Shown: piece after piece, positions 21,990 through 31,215 of the stretch
Layout: every line of letters begins with the position of its first letter
Position numbering within the stretch: the stretch's first letter is position 1
IMG/VR virus record: IMGVR_UViG_3300043772_000238
Span: 1-34,183 of that record
Origin: a virus
Length of the DNA stretch: 34,183 nt
Strand: one strand, 5' to 3'
Made by a program: the position numbers and the translations under genes
The notes under the pieces: model-generated
Seen by the model: only the letters and a program-made list of their open reading frames with translations
The model's database searches: none
What the model was told of the DNA's origin: nothing

Positions 21990-22895
21990 ATGTCATCTAC
22001 GATGTTACAACTCGTAAACCAAGTACAGAATGAGCTTAATTTAGCCGTTTCTACTAGCGTTGCTGGTAATCCAAATACGGATGTTCAGCAAATATTAGCG
22101 TTAATGAATGGCGCTGGATATGATTTAGTCAAAGAACATGATTGGCAAGCCCTTCAGGTTCAATACCGTTTTTATACCCAAGCAATTAATTGCAACGCAA
22201 CAACCGTAAATGGCTCTTTAAACATTGCTGTTGAAGCAGGCGTAGACATTTCTGCTGTTACTAGCCAATGGCAAATTACTGGCAATAACATCAACCAAGA
22301 CACCAATGTTGTATCGGTAAGTGGTCAAAACATTGTTATGAGCCAACAGGCTTCTGGCACGGGTACAGGCGCTATTGTATTAGCCCAAACTGCATACTCT
22401 TTGCCACCTGATTTTGAGCGTATTACCAATAGAACTCAATGGGATAAGACCAAAAGATGGGAAGCTCTTGGACCTGAAGATGCACAGCAATGGCAATGGC
22501 TCAAGTCGGGTTACATAGCTACAGGCCCTAGAATCCGTTGGAGAATCTTAGACAATCAGTTCCAAGTATGGCCACCTATGAATACCCAAGAGTATTTAGG
22601 ATGGGAATACAAGTCAAAAGGATGGGCAAGAAACGCTGCCGGTCAAGTAATAAACAGCTTTACGATGGACACAGATACGACTGTATTTGATGACCGAATC
22701 CTTGTTTTATACACAAAACTCAAATACTTCCAAATCAAGTCGTTTGACACTACCGCATTGCAACAAGATTATCAGCGTTATTTATCCGTTGCCAAGGCTC
22801 AAGATAAGGGCGCTCCTAACCTATCATTTGCCCCTTACCCAGCTAAGGTGCTTATTGGTTACGCTAATATTCCTGATACTGGCTATGGTACTTAA
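21990..22895 (+). CDS. Tail tube / head-tail connector protein (gp4/TubA-like)
   Basis: 301 residues. LPPDFERITNRTQWD near residues 140-155 and a W-rich segment (EALGPEDAQQWQWLKSGY) are typical of the adaptor/tail-tubular-A type of podophages, here with an inserted strand-rich region near 67-115 (NATTVNGSLNIAVEAGVDIS). A final helix contains LVLYTKLKYFQIKSFDT. It likely forms the ring between portal and tail hub. Good ribosome site AAAGGATATAT before ATG 21990. The hub gene begins 2 bases after its stop. Confidence 0.75.
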   Translation: MSSTMLQLVNQVQNELNLAVSTSVAGNPNTDVQQILALMNGAGYDLVKEHDWQALQVQYRFYTQAINCNATTVNGSLNIAVEAGVDISAVTSQWQITGNNINQDTNVVSVSGQNIVMSQQASGTGTGAIVLAQTAYSLPPDFERITNRTQWDKTKRWEALGPEDAQQWQWLKSGYIATGPRIRWRILDNQFQVWPPMNTQEYLGWEYKSKGWARNAAGQVINSFTMDTDTTVFDDRILVLYTKLKYFQIKSFDTTALQQDYQRYLSVAKAQDKGAPNLSFAPYPAKVLIGYANIPDTGYGT

Positions 22896-22897
22896 TT

Positions 22898-24898
22898 ATG
22901 ATATTTGGACAAGCCAAACGATTTACAGCTAATACCGCTTCTATTACTGCACCTATTGGTGGTTGGAACGCAAGGGATTCATTAGCATCAATGCCGCCAA
23001 CGGATGCGGTAACTTTGACCAATATGTACCCTACACCTACTGATGTACAGCTTAGGTTAGGCTATACACGCTATTCTCAATTAACTACTTCCACAGGCGT
23101 ACAGACTATATCTAGTATTACTTATGTCGGCACTACTGCTACCTTAACCACAGCTTCTGCTCATGGTTTATCTACAGGAGCAAGAGTTTCAATTACTGGC
23201 ACAACGCCAGCAGACTATAGTGGTATTTATGTAATTACTGTAACTGGAGCAACAACCTTTACTTACACAATGCTTGCCACTCCAAGTGGAAATGCTAGTG
23301 TAGTAGGTGCTTATACGATTGGAATTACTACTGCTATTGATACTTTAATGAATTATGCTGGTACTAATTCTCAAAAGTTATTTGCTGTTGCTGGGACATC
23401 TATATACGATTGCTCTACGCCTACAGCTACAGCAGTTCAAACTGTATCAAATGATAGGTTTCAGTATATTAACTTTTCCAATACTTCAGGTGATTATATT
23501 GTTGCTTGTAATGGAACTGACCCAGTAACAATCTACAACGGCACAAGTTGGTTTACCCTTGCTACCACTACAACTGCTCAAACAATAAGCACTATTACAC
23601 GGTCAGGAACATTAGCTACATTAACTACAGCTTCCCCACATGGCTTAGTTTCAGGTAATTTTGTAACTATTTCAGGTGCGGTAGAAGCAGCTTATAACGG
23701 TTCTTATGTCATTACGGTAACTGGGGCTTCTGCATTTACTTACACAATGGCAACAACCCCTGCTGCTAATGCAACTGTTGTTGGTTCGTACACAGTTTTA
23801 GGCATTACAGGTGTAAATTCAAATAGACTTATTCAAGTAAACCTATTTAAAAACCGCATTTACTTTGTTGAAAAAGATTCCATGACTTGTTGGTATCTTG
23901 ATGTAAACGCTATTTCAGGCCCAGCTTCACCATTGTATTTTGGTGCTATAGCTAGGGATGGTGGTTTTTTACAAGCTATGGGAACTTGGACATTGGATGC
24001 CGGTGAAGGCGCTGATGACTATGCGGTATTTATTACCAATATGGGTGAAGTTATCGTTTATAACGGTACTGACCCTGATACTGCAACGGAATGGCTGTTA
24101 AAAGGCGTATGGCAAGTAGGTTATGTATTTAGCCGTAGATGCTTTTTTAAATGGGCTGGTGACTTATTAATCTTGACACAAGGTGGCTTACTCCCGCTTT
24201 CAGGCGCATTACAATCAAGCCGTCTTGACCCTAGAGTATTTTTGACCGATAAAATTTTCTACGAAATTAGTAAAGAAGCAGACCTGTATGCAAATGAGTA
24301 CGGATGGCAAATTATTTACTTTGCCAAGGTAAATATGTTGCTTATTAACATTCCCAACCCTTCAGGCACGGAACAGTATGTAATGCACACGATTTCTAAG
24401 GCATGGGCAAATTTCACAGGTATTAATGCCAATGTGTTTGAAATGCACAACGACAGCCTTTATTTTGGTGGAAATGGCTTTGTAGGAAAATACTATGATG
24501 GTTTTTCTGACGATGGAAACCCTATTTCTGGTACTTGCCAACAGGCTTACACCTACTTTGATATGCCAGGTCAACAGAAGCGTTTTACGATGGTTCGCCC
24601 TACATTTTTGGTGGATTCAGGTGCGCCTGGTATTTTTTGCGGTGTTAATACCGATTATCAGACCCAAAACAACTTAGGTGAAGTGTCATTTAACCCTAAT
24701 CCTACCATTATTGGGGTATGGGATGAAGCAAAATGGGATGAAAACAACTGGGCTGGTAATTTGGTGGTTTATCGCAACTGGCAAGGTGTTACAGGATTAG
24801 GCTATTCCGCAGGTATCAACTTAAACATTGTGTCTAAAGGCATAGATGTGCATTGGGTATCTACCGACTATGTAATGGAAAAAGGAAGCGTACTGTAA
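22898..24898 (+). CDS. Tail hub / packaged-DNA stabilisation protein (P22 gp10-like)
   Basis: 666 residues. An N-terminal PIGGWNARDSLASMPPTDAV motif, the usual opening of P22 gp10-type tail-hub proteins, leads to a beta-propeller-like core (LIQVNLFKNRIYFVEKDSMT, ending in a W-rich WDEAKWDENNWAG). Two tandem-type copies of a small beta domain are inserted at residues 70-140 and 229-299, each with TTAS.HGL..G..V.I.G and YVITVTGA..FTYTM; 46 of 72 positions match between copies by hand alignment. Similar phage domains are sometimes auto-annotated as E1 FCCH domains. It should plug the channel after packaging and anchor the fibres. Confidence 0.8.
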   Translation: MIFGQAKRFTANTASITAPIGGWNARDSLASMPPTDAVTLTNMYPTPTDVQLRLGYTRYSQLTTSTGVQTISSITYVGTTATLTTASAHGLSTGARVSITGTTPADYSGIYVITVTGATTFTYTMLATPSGNASVVGAYTIGITTAIDTLMNYAGTNSQKLFAVAGTSIYDCSTPTATAVQTVSNDRFQYINFSNTSGDYIVACNGTDPVTIYNGTSWFTLATTTTAQTISTITRSGTLATLTTASPHGLVSGNFVTISGAVEAAYNGSYVITVTGASAFTYTMATTPAANATVVGSYTVLGITGVNSNRLIQVNLFKNRIYFVEKDSMTCWYLDVNAISGPASPLYFGAIARDGGFLQAMGTWTLDAGEGADDYAVFITNMGEVIVYNGTDPDTATEWLLKGVWQVGYVFSRRCFFKWAGDLLILTQGGLLPLSGALQSSRLDPRVFLTDKIFYEISKEADLYANEYGWQIIYFAKVNMLLINIPNPSGTEQYVMHTISKAWANFTGINANVFEMHNDSLYFGGNGFVGKYYDGFSDDGNPISGTCQQAYTYFDMPGQQKRFTMVRPTFLVDSGAPGIFCGVNTDYQTQNNLGEVSFNPNPTIIGVWDEAKWDENNWAGNLVVYRNWQGVTGLGYSAGINLNIVSKGIDVHWVSTDYVMEKGSVL

Positions 24899-25342
24899 TT
24901 GAGACGAGTAACCACAGAAAACCAGCAGTACATGGGAGATTGGCTGGTTCGTATGATGAATCACCCTTTACCTACAGAAACAGTATGTATAGGACAGGAA
25001 TTAGACGGTAACTTGGTGGCAGTAGTAGGATTTGCTAGTTTTATGCCAAAAGCGTGTCAAATGCACATTGCGGCAGTAGATGAAGTAAATTGGATGAGTA
25101 GAGATTTATTGTGGGCGGCTTTCGATTACCCCTTTAATAAACTAGGTGTTGAGGTTATACTAGGACAAATTTGTGGCAGTAATACAGATGCCCTAAGATT
25201 GAACCGACACCTTGGTTTTAAAGTGGTAGCCGAAATTCCTGATGCTCACATGGATGGTGATTTAGTGATTATGGCTATGAGGCGTGAAGATTGTCGATTT
25301 CTCGACATCAAATGCCCTTTAAGAACAGCAAGAGGAGAATGA
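24899..25342 (+). CDS. GNAT-family N-acetyltransferase
   Basis: 147 residues. A TTG start at 24899 follows the hub stop directly (TAATTG); the first ATG in frame lies 11 codons in and would remove part of the first helix. Strands GQELDGNLVAVVGFASF and MHIAAVDE, helix DLLWAAFDYPFNKLG, and the acetyl-CoA motif IC.SNTDALRLNRHLGFKVVAE are the usual GNAT order. The substrate is unknown. Its position between hub and ejection genes suggests virion or host modification rather than bulk metabolism. Confidence 0.7.
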   Translation: MRRVTTENQQYMGDWLVRMMNHPLPTETVCIGQELDGNLVAVVGFASFMPKACQMHIAAVDEVNWMSRDLLWAAFDYPFNKLGVEVILGQICGSNTDALRLNRHLGFKVVAEIPDAHMDGDLVIMAMRREDCRFLDIKCPLRTARGE

Positions 25343-25343
25343 C

Positions 25344-26480
25344 ATGGGTGGTGGTGGATTTTTAGGACTAGGGCCTGCGCCAAGTGCGCCAGCAGCACCT
25401 GATTATGCAGGGGCAGCGCAACAAACTGCACAAGGCAACCTTGAAGCTGCAAGGGCTGCTACAGCCGCTAACCGTGTAAACCAAGTAACCCCTTATGGCA
25501 ATTTAAATTACACGCAATCAGGCACAGACCAATACGGCAACCCTACTTGGACTGCTACTACAAGCCTTTCTAATGTTGGTCAAAGGCTTTTAGACACGCA
25601 AAATCAGACCAGTTTAGGTCTAGGCTCTGCTATTAATGCCCAATTAGGGCAAGTTCAAGATGTAATGGGCCGTGGTTTTAACCCTAATATTCCACAAACC
25701 CAAACTTCTTTGGATAATTTAGGTGGTATGCAAGGCTGGGATAGAGCTACAGATTTAATGATGCAACGCCTTTCACCACAGATGGCGCAACAACAAGAAT
25801 CTTTGGATGTTAAGTTGGCTAACCAAGGTATTGTGCCTGGCACAGAAGCGTATAACAGAGCGCAAACACAGCTTTCACAACAACAAAATGACTTGCGTAA
25901 CCAAGCCCAATTATCAGGGTTATCGGCTGGCAATACCTTATTCCAACAAGGTTTGCAAGGCGCTCAATTTGGAAATACTGCACAACAACAAGCATTTAAC
26001 CAAGCCCTTACCCAGTACAACCTTCCACTTAATACACTAAGTGCATTGCGTACAGGCGCACAAGTTCAAAATCCATCGTTTATAAACGCACCACAACAAG
26101 CTACAACAACTGGGCCTGATATGTTGTCAGCAGCACAAGCTACTGGTCAATACAATTTAGGTTCATCTAATGCTGCTTCTGCCGCACAATCAGGGTTTAA
26201 TCAAGGTTTAATAGGTTTAGGTGGTTCATTGGGTTCGGCTTATTTAGGAAATATGATGGGTTCTGACATTCGCATGAAAGAAAACATTAAAGCAATTGGT
26301 TGGTTGCCTAATGGTTTGCCAGTATATGAATACGAATACAAACTTGAATTTAAAGATAAAGAATTTAACGGTCACGGAAAATTTGTTGGTGTTATGGCGC
26401 ATGAGGTTGAACAAGTTATACCTGAAGCTGTACATACTCTTAACGATGGTTATAAAATTGTGGACTACGCAAAATTATGA
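25344..26480 (+). CDS. Ejection-region protein with C-terminal S74 chaperone domain
   Basis: 378 residues. N-terminal GGGGFLGLGPAPSAPAAPDY is a typical opening of podophage internal virion proteins. The middle is Gln/Asn/Ala-rich and helical (SPQMAQQQESLDVKLANQGI, LSQQQNDLRNQAQLSGLSAG). The C-terminal 72 residues are a peptidase S74-like domain: SDIRMKENIK (Ser307, Arg310, Lys312) and FVGVMAHEVEQVIPEAVHTL. S74 normally ends fibres; joining it to an ejection-type protein is unusual. AGGAG precedes ATG 25344. May be released by self-cleavage. Confidence 0.75.
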   Translation: MGGGGFLGLGPAPSAPAAPDYAGAAQQTAQGNLEAARAATAANRVNQVTPYGNLNYTQSGTDQYGNPTWTATTSLSNVGQRLLDTQNQTSLGLGSAINAQLGQVQDVMGRGFNPNIPQTQTSLDNLGGMQGWDRATDLMMQRLSPQMAQQQESLDVKLANQGIVPGTEAYNRAQTQLSQQQNDLRNQAQLSGLSAGNTLFQQGLQGAQFGNTAQQQAFNQALTQYNLPLNTLSALRTGAQVQNPSFINAPQQATTTGPDMLSAAQATGQYNLGSSNAASAAQSGFNQGLIGLGGSLGSAYLGNMMGSDIRMKENIKAIGWLPNGLPVYEYEYKLEFKDKEFNGHGKFVGVMAHEVEQVIPEAVHTLNDGYKIVDYAKL

Positions 26481-27388
26481 GTTGGCTTGGTAATGTCATA
26501 AAATTTGAGAATTTCAATTTGGGCAACCAATGGGAAAAACTTAAAAAAAATCCTGAACGTGCATTTATTGGTGCTATGGATGAAGGCGGTACTAAAGTAT
26601 GGAACAAAGTTTTTGATTGGACAGCACCAGTTACAGGAATTCAGCGAAATTACGAGCCAATGACTGATTATTTTGGCGGTGCTTCTAAAGACAGTTACAC
26701 CAAAGCGAATGCGGCTGGAATTAATACAGGCCCTGGCAAAAGTATGCACAATGTAGCAAAAGCCATTACTGCTGCTTATGTTGGTGGTTATGGTGCAGGT
26801 CAAGCTGGTTTTGGTGGCGGTGGTGTTGGTGGTGGAAGTGAAGCAATTAATCCTGCTACTGGAGTAGGATGGTCAGAAACTGGTAGTGGATTAGCTGGAA
26901 ATAGCGGCTATGCTGGTGGCAGTTCAGGCGGTTTTGGTTTAAACCCTTCAATGGGTGCAGGTGTAACTTCTAATAGTTTTGGAACAACAACAGGCAGCAG
27001 TTATGGCAGCTTAAACCCAACAATGGGTAATGGCGTAACTTCTACAGGTTATGGCACTACTTCAGGCGGTGATTTTGGTTTATATGCAGGCTCACCTTCA
27101 GGAATACAAAGCACTCAATCTTCTGCTGGATTAGGTGATTTAAGTGCAAGTGGTAATAGTAGTTCAAATAACTCAATGTTTAATAGGAAATTGCTTTCAC
27201 AAGCATTAAGAAATATGCCTAGTAGTGGACAAAAACAACAACAATCGCAATTAGAAATTATTGAAGGTCAGCCAGCATTTTTAGAACAAAATCAAGGGTC
27301 TTTACCTATTCAAAGTGAAATGCCTGAAATACCAAATTATTATGGCGTTAATCAATTTCAATTAGCACAAGCATTAAGGAATTCATAA
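26477..27388 (+). CDS. Glycine-rich ejection-region protein
   Basis: 303 residues, coupled by ATGA to the S74 protein. The N-terminal 90 residues are globular (SWLGNVIKFENFNLGNQWEK, WTAPVTGIQRNYEPMTDYFG). Then a long Gly/Ser/Thr-rich region holds two copies of LNP(S/T)MG.GVTS...GTT (about 155-172 and 178-195). The C-terminus repeats the motif QALRN (LLSQALRNM and QLAQALRNS), shared with the next two genes. Likely an internal virion or DNA-ejection protein; no family recognised. Confidence 0.65.
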   Translation: MSWLGNVIKFENFNLGNQWEKLKKNPERAFIGAMDEGGTKVWNKVFDWTAPVTGIQRNYEPMTDYFGGASKDSYTKANAAGINTGPGKSMHNVAKAITAAYVGGYGAGQAGFGGGGVGGGSEAINPATGVGWSETGSGLAGNSGYAGGSSGGFGLNPSMGAGVTSNSFGTTTGSSYGSLNPTMGNGVTSTGYGTTSGGDFGLYAGSPSGIQSTQSSAGLGDLSASGNSSSNNSMFNRKLLSQALRNMPSSGQKQQQSQLEIIEGQPAFLEQNQGSLPIQSEMPEIPNYYGVNQFQLAQALRNS

Positions 27389-28608
27389 TGGCACAAGACC
27401 TTTATTCAAATTTACCACCTGAACTTTTTTTACAACAAAAAGGATTAAATCGCCAACAAGAAATGGCTAAAATGTTGTTGGCTCAAGGAGCACAGCAAAA
27501 TGCTGGCCCAGCAGGTCAAATGGTTTCAGGTCGCTATGTGCCAAATTCGTTTTTTCAAAATTTGCAAGGCCCTGTAAACCAGCTTTTAGGTGTTTACATG
27601 GCTGAAAAAGGTGATAAACAAGCATTAGAGTTAGCCCAAGCATTGCGTAATCGTCAAACGCAAGAAATTGAGCAATTTGGCGAATTAATGAAAACTGACC
27701 CTGCTGCTGCGTATCGTCTTGCTGCACAATCTTATGTGCCTGAATTAAGAACTACTGGCGTTAAGAAAATGATGCCTGAAGATGTAACTTTAGGCGAAGG
27801 TCAAAAACGATTTATGGTTATGCCTGATGGAACAACCCGTGTTGTGGCACAAGGCGAAGAAAAGTTTAAACCGCCATTACAAGTTGATACGGGAACTACT
27901 ATTGAGTTTCGTGACCCCCGTGACCCAACTAAAGTATTGCAAACCATTTCCAAAACGCAGATGCCTACTGCTGGACAAGTAGTTGAGCGTGATGACGGCA
28001 CTTTCTTAGTAAATACTCGTACAGGTCAAGCCACACCAGTAATGGGTGCAGGTGGACAGCCATTAACAGGTGGCGGCAAACCATTAACTGAAGCACAAGG
28101 TAACGCTGTAGCGTTTGGTGCAAGGGCTATGGAATCTAACCGTATTGCTACGGACTTGGAAAAACAAGGATTTAGAAATACTGGTGCAATTCGTACTGCA
28201 ATTGGTGGTGTTGCTGGCATGACTCCTTTTGTTGGAGAACAGTTAGAACAGGGTGTAAGGTCAACATTCAATGTAGCCCCAACATTCTTGGGCGGCACAA
28301 ACGAACAACAACAGCAAGTAGAACAAGCCCGCAGAAACTTTGTAAGCGCTGTATTGCGTAAAGAATCAGGCGCAGCTATTGGTGTAGACGAATACAAAAA
28401 CGAAGAACGCAAGTATTTCCCACAAGCTGGGGATAGCGATGTAGTTATTAAACAAAAACAAGATGCCCGTAAAATGGCTATTGAAGCTCTTAAAGCACAG
28501 GCTGGGCCAAGCGGTGTACGACAAATTAACCAGATTGCAGGTCAATCCCAAAGTAGTGGTGGTGGCAATGTAGTTGACTTTAATCAGTTACCTACAGGAA
28601 GAAGATAA
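27388..28608 (+). CDS. DNA ejection / internal virion protein
   Basis: 406 residues, starting with TAATG overlap. The C-terminal half carries the pattern RRNFVSAVLRKESGAAIGVD followed by EYKNEERKYFPQAGD and KQDARKMAIEAL, known from podophage ejection proteins. The N-terminal part is Gln/Leu-rich and helical with LAQALRNRQ near residue 85. There is no signal peptide, as expected for proteins packed in the head and injected with the DNA. Confidence 0.75.
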   Translation: MAQDLYSNLPPELFLQQKGLNRQQEMAKMLLAQGAQQNAGPAGQMVSGRYVPNSFFQNLQGPVNQLLGVYMAEKGDKQALELAQALRNRQTQEIEQFGELMKTDPAAAYRLAAQSYVPELRTTGVKKMMPEDVTLGEGQKRFMVMPDGTTRVVAQGEEKFKPPLQVDTGTTIEFRDPRDPTKVLQTISKTQMPTAGQVVERDDGTFLVNTRTGQATPVMGAGGQPLTGGGKPLTEAQGNAVAFGARAMESNRIATDLEKQGFRNTGAIRTAIGGVAGMTPFVGEQLEQGVRSTFNVAPTFLGGTNEQQQQVEQARRNFVSAVLRKESGAAIGVDEYKNEERKYFPQAGDSDVVIKQKQDARKMAIEALKAQAGPSGVRQINQIAGQSQSSGGGNVVDFNQLPTGRR

Positions 28609-28609
28609 T

Positions 28610-30463
28610 ATGGATGTACGGATGCCAGACGGTACTGTTGTTAAGAATGTACCCGACAACATAACGCAAGCCGACCTATTGGCTCGTTACAACTCATTTA
28701 AAACCCCTGATACACGGGGTAATATTATTACGAGTGATGTACCTACAGTAGCCGGTTCAGTACCTAATCCACCTGTAGTGCAAGAACCGTCACGCACTAT
28801 GATGGATAAGTTAAAAGCCATATATGAAGTCCCTGCAGCAGTAGTTACGGGCGCTGCAGCCCCATTTTTAGGGGTTGGCGCTGGTATTGCAGAAAACATT
28901 ATGCAAGGTACTAATAAGCGTGTTGATAGCCCTGAGTTTGCACAACAGTTTCAATACCAACCTACTAGCCCTGTAAGCCAAAACATATTGCAAGGCATGG
29001 GTAGTGCGCTTGAAGCATCCAAATTACCCCCTGTTATGCCTGGTGTTGGTATGCTTCCAAGTTATGCAAGGTCAGTAGGTGGTACGCCCACGCAGGTAAG
29101 ACAAGCCGCACAGACAGTACAAGAAGCTATGCCTAACATGGCACAAGCATTACGCAGAGAACCTCAACCAACTATGGCAGGTGTAGGCGCTGCTAAAGTG
29201 CCAGAAGCTGTTGCAAGAGTTCAGTTAGCAAATCAATTAAGAGTGCCTGGAACTGTTAGTAAGGGACAAGCACTAAGGGATTTGGGTGAACAGAAGTTTG
29301 AAATCGAAACACCTAAACAATTACCAGAATTAGGTAAACCATTAATTGAAGCCCAAGCTAAACGAAATGACACTATTTTGCAGAACTTTGATGCCTATGT
29401 AGATGCTACAGGCAAAGAAACCTATGGATTAAGAGAAACAGGTCGAGTGGTAGATAAAGCGCTTGTAAACGCGGCAAATAGAGCAAAACAACAGATTAAT
29501 ACTGCTTACACGGCTGCTAGAGAAGCTGGTGAAACCCAACAACCATTAAATTATGCACCTTTAAAAACTTATATTGACCAACAAACACCTACCGTTAAGC
29601 GTAAATTAGCCCCAATTCTTAGCGCAGTAGATGAAGAAATTGCTCGTAATGATGTATCTAAAACAGGTCAAATCTCTATTAATCAACTTGAAGATATTTA
29701 CCAGTTTATTAATAAAAACTACGAACCTGGCACGCCTGCTGGTACTTATGCTAAGGAAATGAAAGACTTGATTAATCAGATTACTGAAGGTCAAGGCGGT
29801 AAATTATATAAAGAAGCTAGAGCATTACGCACTAAATATGGTCGTGAGTTTGAAAATATTGGATATGTAGACAAACTTTTACGCACTAAGCCTGGCACAA
29901 CAGATAGGGCTGTAGGCTTTGAAGATGTATTTGACCATGCCATTTTAAATGGAACAAGAGACGACGTTGCAGCTATTGGTAGAACCTTGAAGAAAGCTGG
30001 GCCAGAAGGTCAACAAGCCTGGAAAGAACTACAAGGTCAAACTATTCAATACATCAAAGACCAAGTTACAAAAAATGTTGATAAAGATGCATTTGACAAT
30101 CCAGTAGTATCTCCAGCAAAGTTTAAAGCTTTAGTCACCACCTTAGACCAAGATGGCAAATTAGATTACTTGTTTGGTAAAAAAGGTGCTCAAGAAATTA
30201 AAGACCTTTTAGACTACACAATGACTGTTAATAACCCATTAAAAGGCGCTACAAATTATTCTAATACTGCAAGTTCTAATCCAAATGTAATATTTACTGC
30301 TTTAGACAAAGTAAATCAGACTCCATTGGGTAGAATACCGGGTATAGGTTCAGTATCTAAGTTTATTGTAGAAAAAGGCAAAGAATCTGCTTTAAAGAAA
30401 AAGATAGAAGAATCAATTAATTACAGCCCAGAAGATATGGCTAAAGCATTAAAAGGAAAATAA
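28610..30463 (+). CDS. Large internal virion / DNA-ejection protein
   Basis: 617 residues from ATG 28610 (AGGAAGAAG upstream; an earlier in-frame start at 28574 overlaps the previous gene). The opening VRMPDGTVVKNVPDNITQAD and LLARY is the conserved N-terminus of internal virion proteins. Much of the rest is long helices with an Ala/Gly-rich hydrophobic patch (AVVTGAAAPFLGVGAGIAE, about 78-96) that could insert in a membrane. It contains MAQALRREP near 180 and MAKALKGK at the very end. No lytic transglycosylase motif is visible. Confidence 0.75.
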   Translation: MDVRMPDGTVVKNVPDNITQADLLARYNSFKTPDTRGNIITSDVPTVAGSVPNPPVVQEPSRTMMDKLKAIYEVPAAVVTGAAAPFLGVGAGIAENIMQGTNKRVDSPEFAQQFQYQPTSPVSQNILQGMGSALEASKLPPVMPGVGMLPSYARSVGGTPTQVRQAAQTVQEAMPNMAQALRREPQPTMAGVGAAKVPEAVARVQLANQLRVPGTVSKGQALRDLGEQKFEIETPKQLPELGKPLIEAQAKRNDTILQNFDAYVDATGKETYGLRETGRVVDKALVNAANRAKQQINTAYTAAREAGETQQPLNYAPLKTYIDQQTPTVKRKLAPILSAVDEEIARNDVSKTGQISINQLEDIYQFINKNYEPGTPAGTYAKEMKDLINQITEGQGGKLYKEARALRTKYGREFENIGYVDKLLRTKPGTTDRAVGFEDVFDHAILNGTRDDVAAIGRTLKKAGPEGQQAWKELQGQTIQYIKDQVTKNVDKDAFDNPVVSPAKFKALVTTLDQDGKLDYLFGKKGAQEIKDLLDYTMTVNNPLKGATNYSNTASSNPNVIFTALDKVNQTPLGRIPGIGSVSKFIVEKGKESALKKKIEESINYSPEDMAKALKGK

Positions 30464-30464
30464 T

Positions 30465-31214
30465 ATGCCTAGAGTTAGTGGTATTTACACATTACCAGTT
30501 GGAAACCCTGTTACGACAGGCACGACCATTACATCAAATTGGGCTAATACTACCCTTACTGATATTGCTACAACCTTGACAAATTCGATTGCCACCGATG
30601 GTCAAACATCTATGGTTGCTAATTTACCAATGGGCAATAACAAGATTACGGGATTGGCTAACGGCACAACATCAACTGATGCAGTTGCTTTTGGTCAATT
30701 AGCCGTATTGTTGCCGACTGGCATTATTACCATGTGGTCAGGTTCTATTGCTTCTATTCCTGCTGGATGGTATTTATGTAATGGCGCAAACGGCACTCCT
30801 GATTTGCGTAGTCGCTTTATTGTTGGTGCTGGCTCTACTTATGCAGTAAACGCTACAGGCGGTTCTGCTGATGCAACTTTAGTATCACACACCCATACAT
30901 TTAGTGGAACTACTGGTGGACAAAGCGTTAGTCATACACACGGAATTAGTGACCCAGGCCATACACATAGCAATAACACTATTGTTGGCACTGGCGGTGC
31001 TGGTTCAGCACTTAGCGTTGCAGACCCAGCATCTAATGAATTTCCAACTTCAAGAATTTCAACCAATGGTTCTTTTACAGGAATTACTGGTACTGGTAGC
31101 GCATCAAATGACCACAATCACGGATATTCAGGCACTACAAGCACTTCAGGTAATTCTGCTACTAACGCTAATTTGCCACCATATTTAGCTCTTGCGTACA
31201 TTATGAAGGCGTAG
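30465..31214 (+). CDS. Tail fibre with phage collar domain and His-rich tip
   Basis: 249 residues. Collar-domain pattern LLPTGIITMWSGSIASIPAG followed by WYLCNGANGTPDLRSRFIVG (about residues 83-122). The C-terminal tip has repeated HxH pairs (SHTHTFS, SHTHGIS, GHTHS, DHNHGYS), the same iron-binding arrangement as T4 gp12-like fibre tips, so metal-bound trimer threads are likely. It lies just before the lysis genes. Ribosome site AAAGGAAAAT. Confidence 0.85.
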   Translation: MPRVSGIYTLPVGNPVTTGTTITSNWANTTLTDIATTLTNSIATDGQTSMVANLPMGNNKITGLANGTTSTDAVAFGQLAVLLPTGIITMWSGSIASIPAGWYLCNGANGTPDLRSRFIVGAGSTYAVNATGGSADATLVSHTHTFSGTTGGQSVSHTHGISDPGHTHSNNTIVGTGGAGSALSVADPASNEFPTSRISTNGSFTGITGTGSASNDHNHGYSGTTSTSGNSATNANLPPYLALAYIMKA

Positions 31215-31215
31215 T

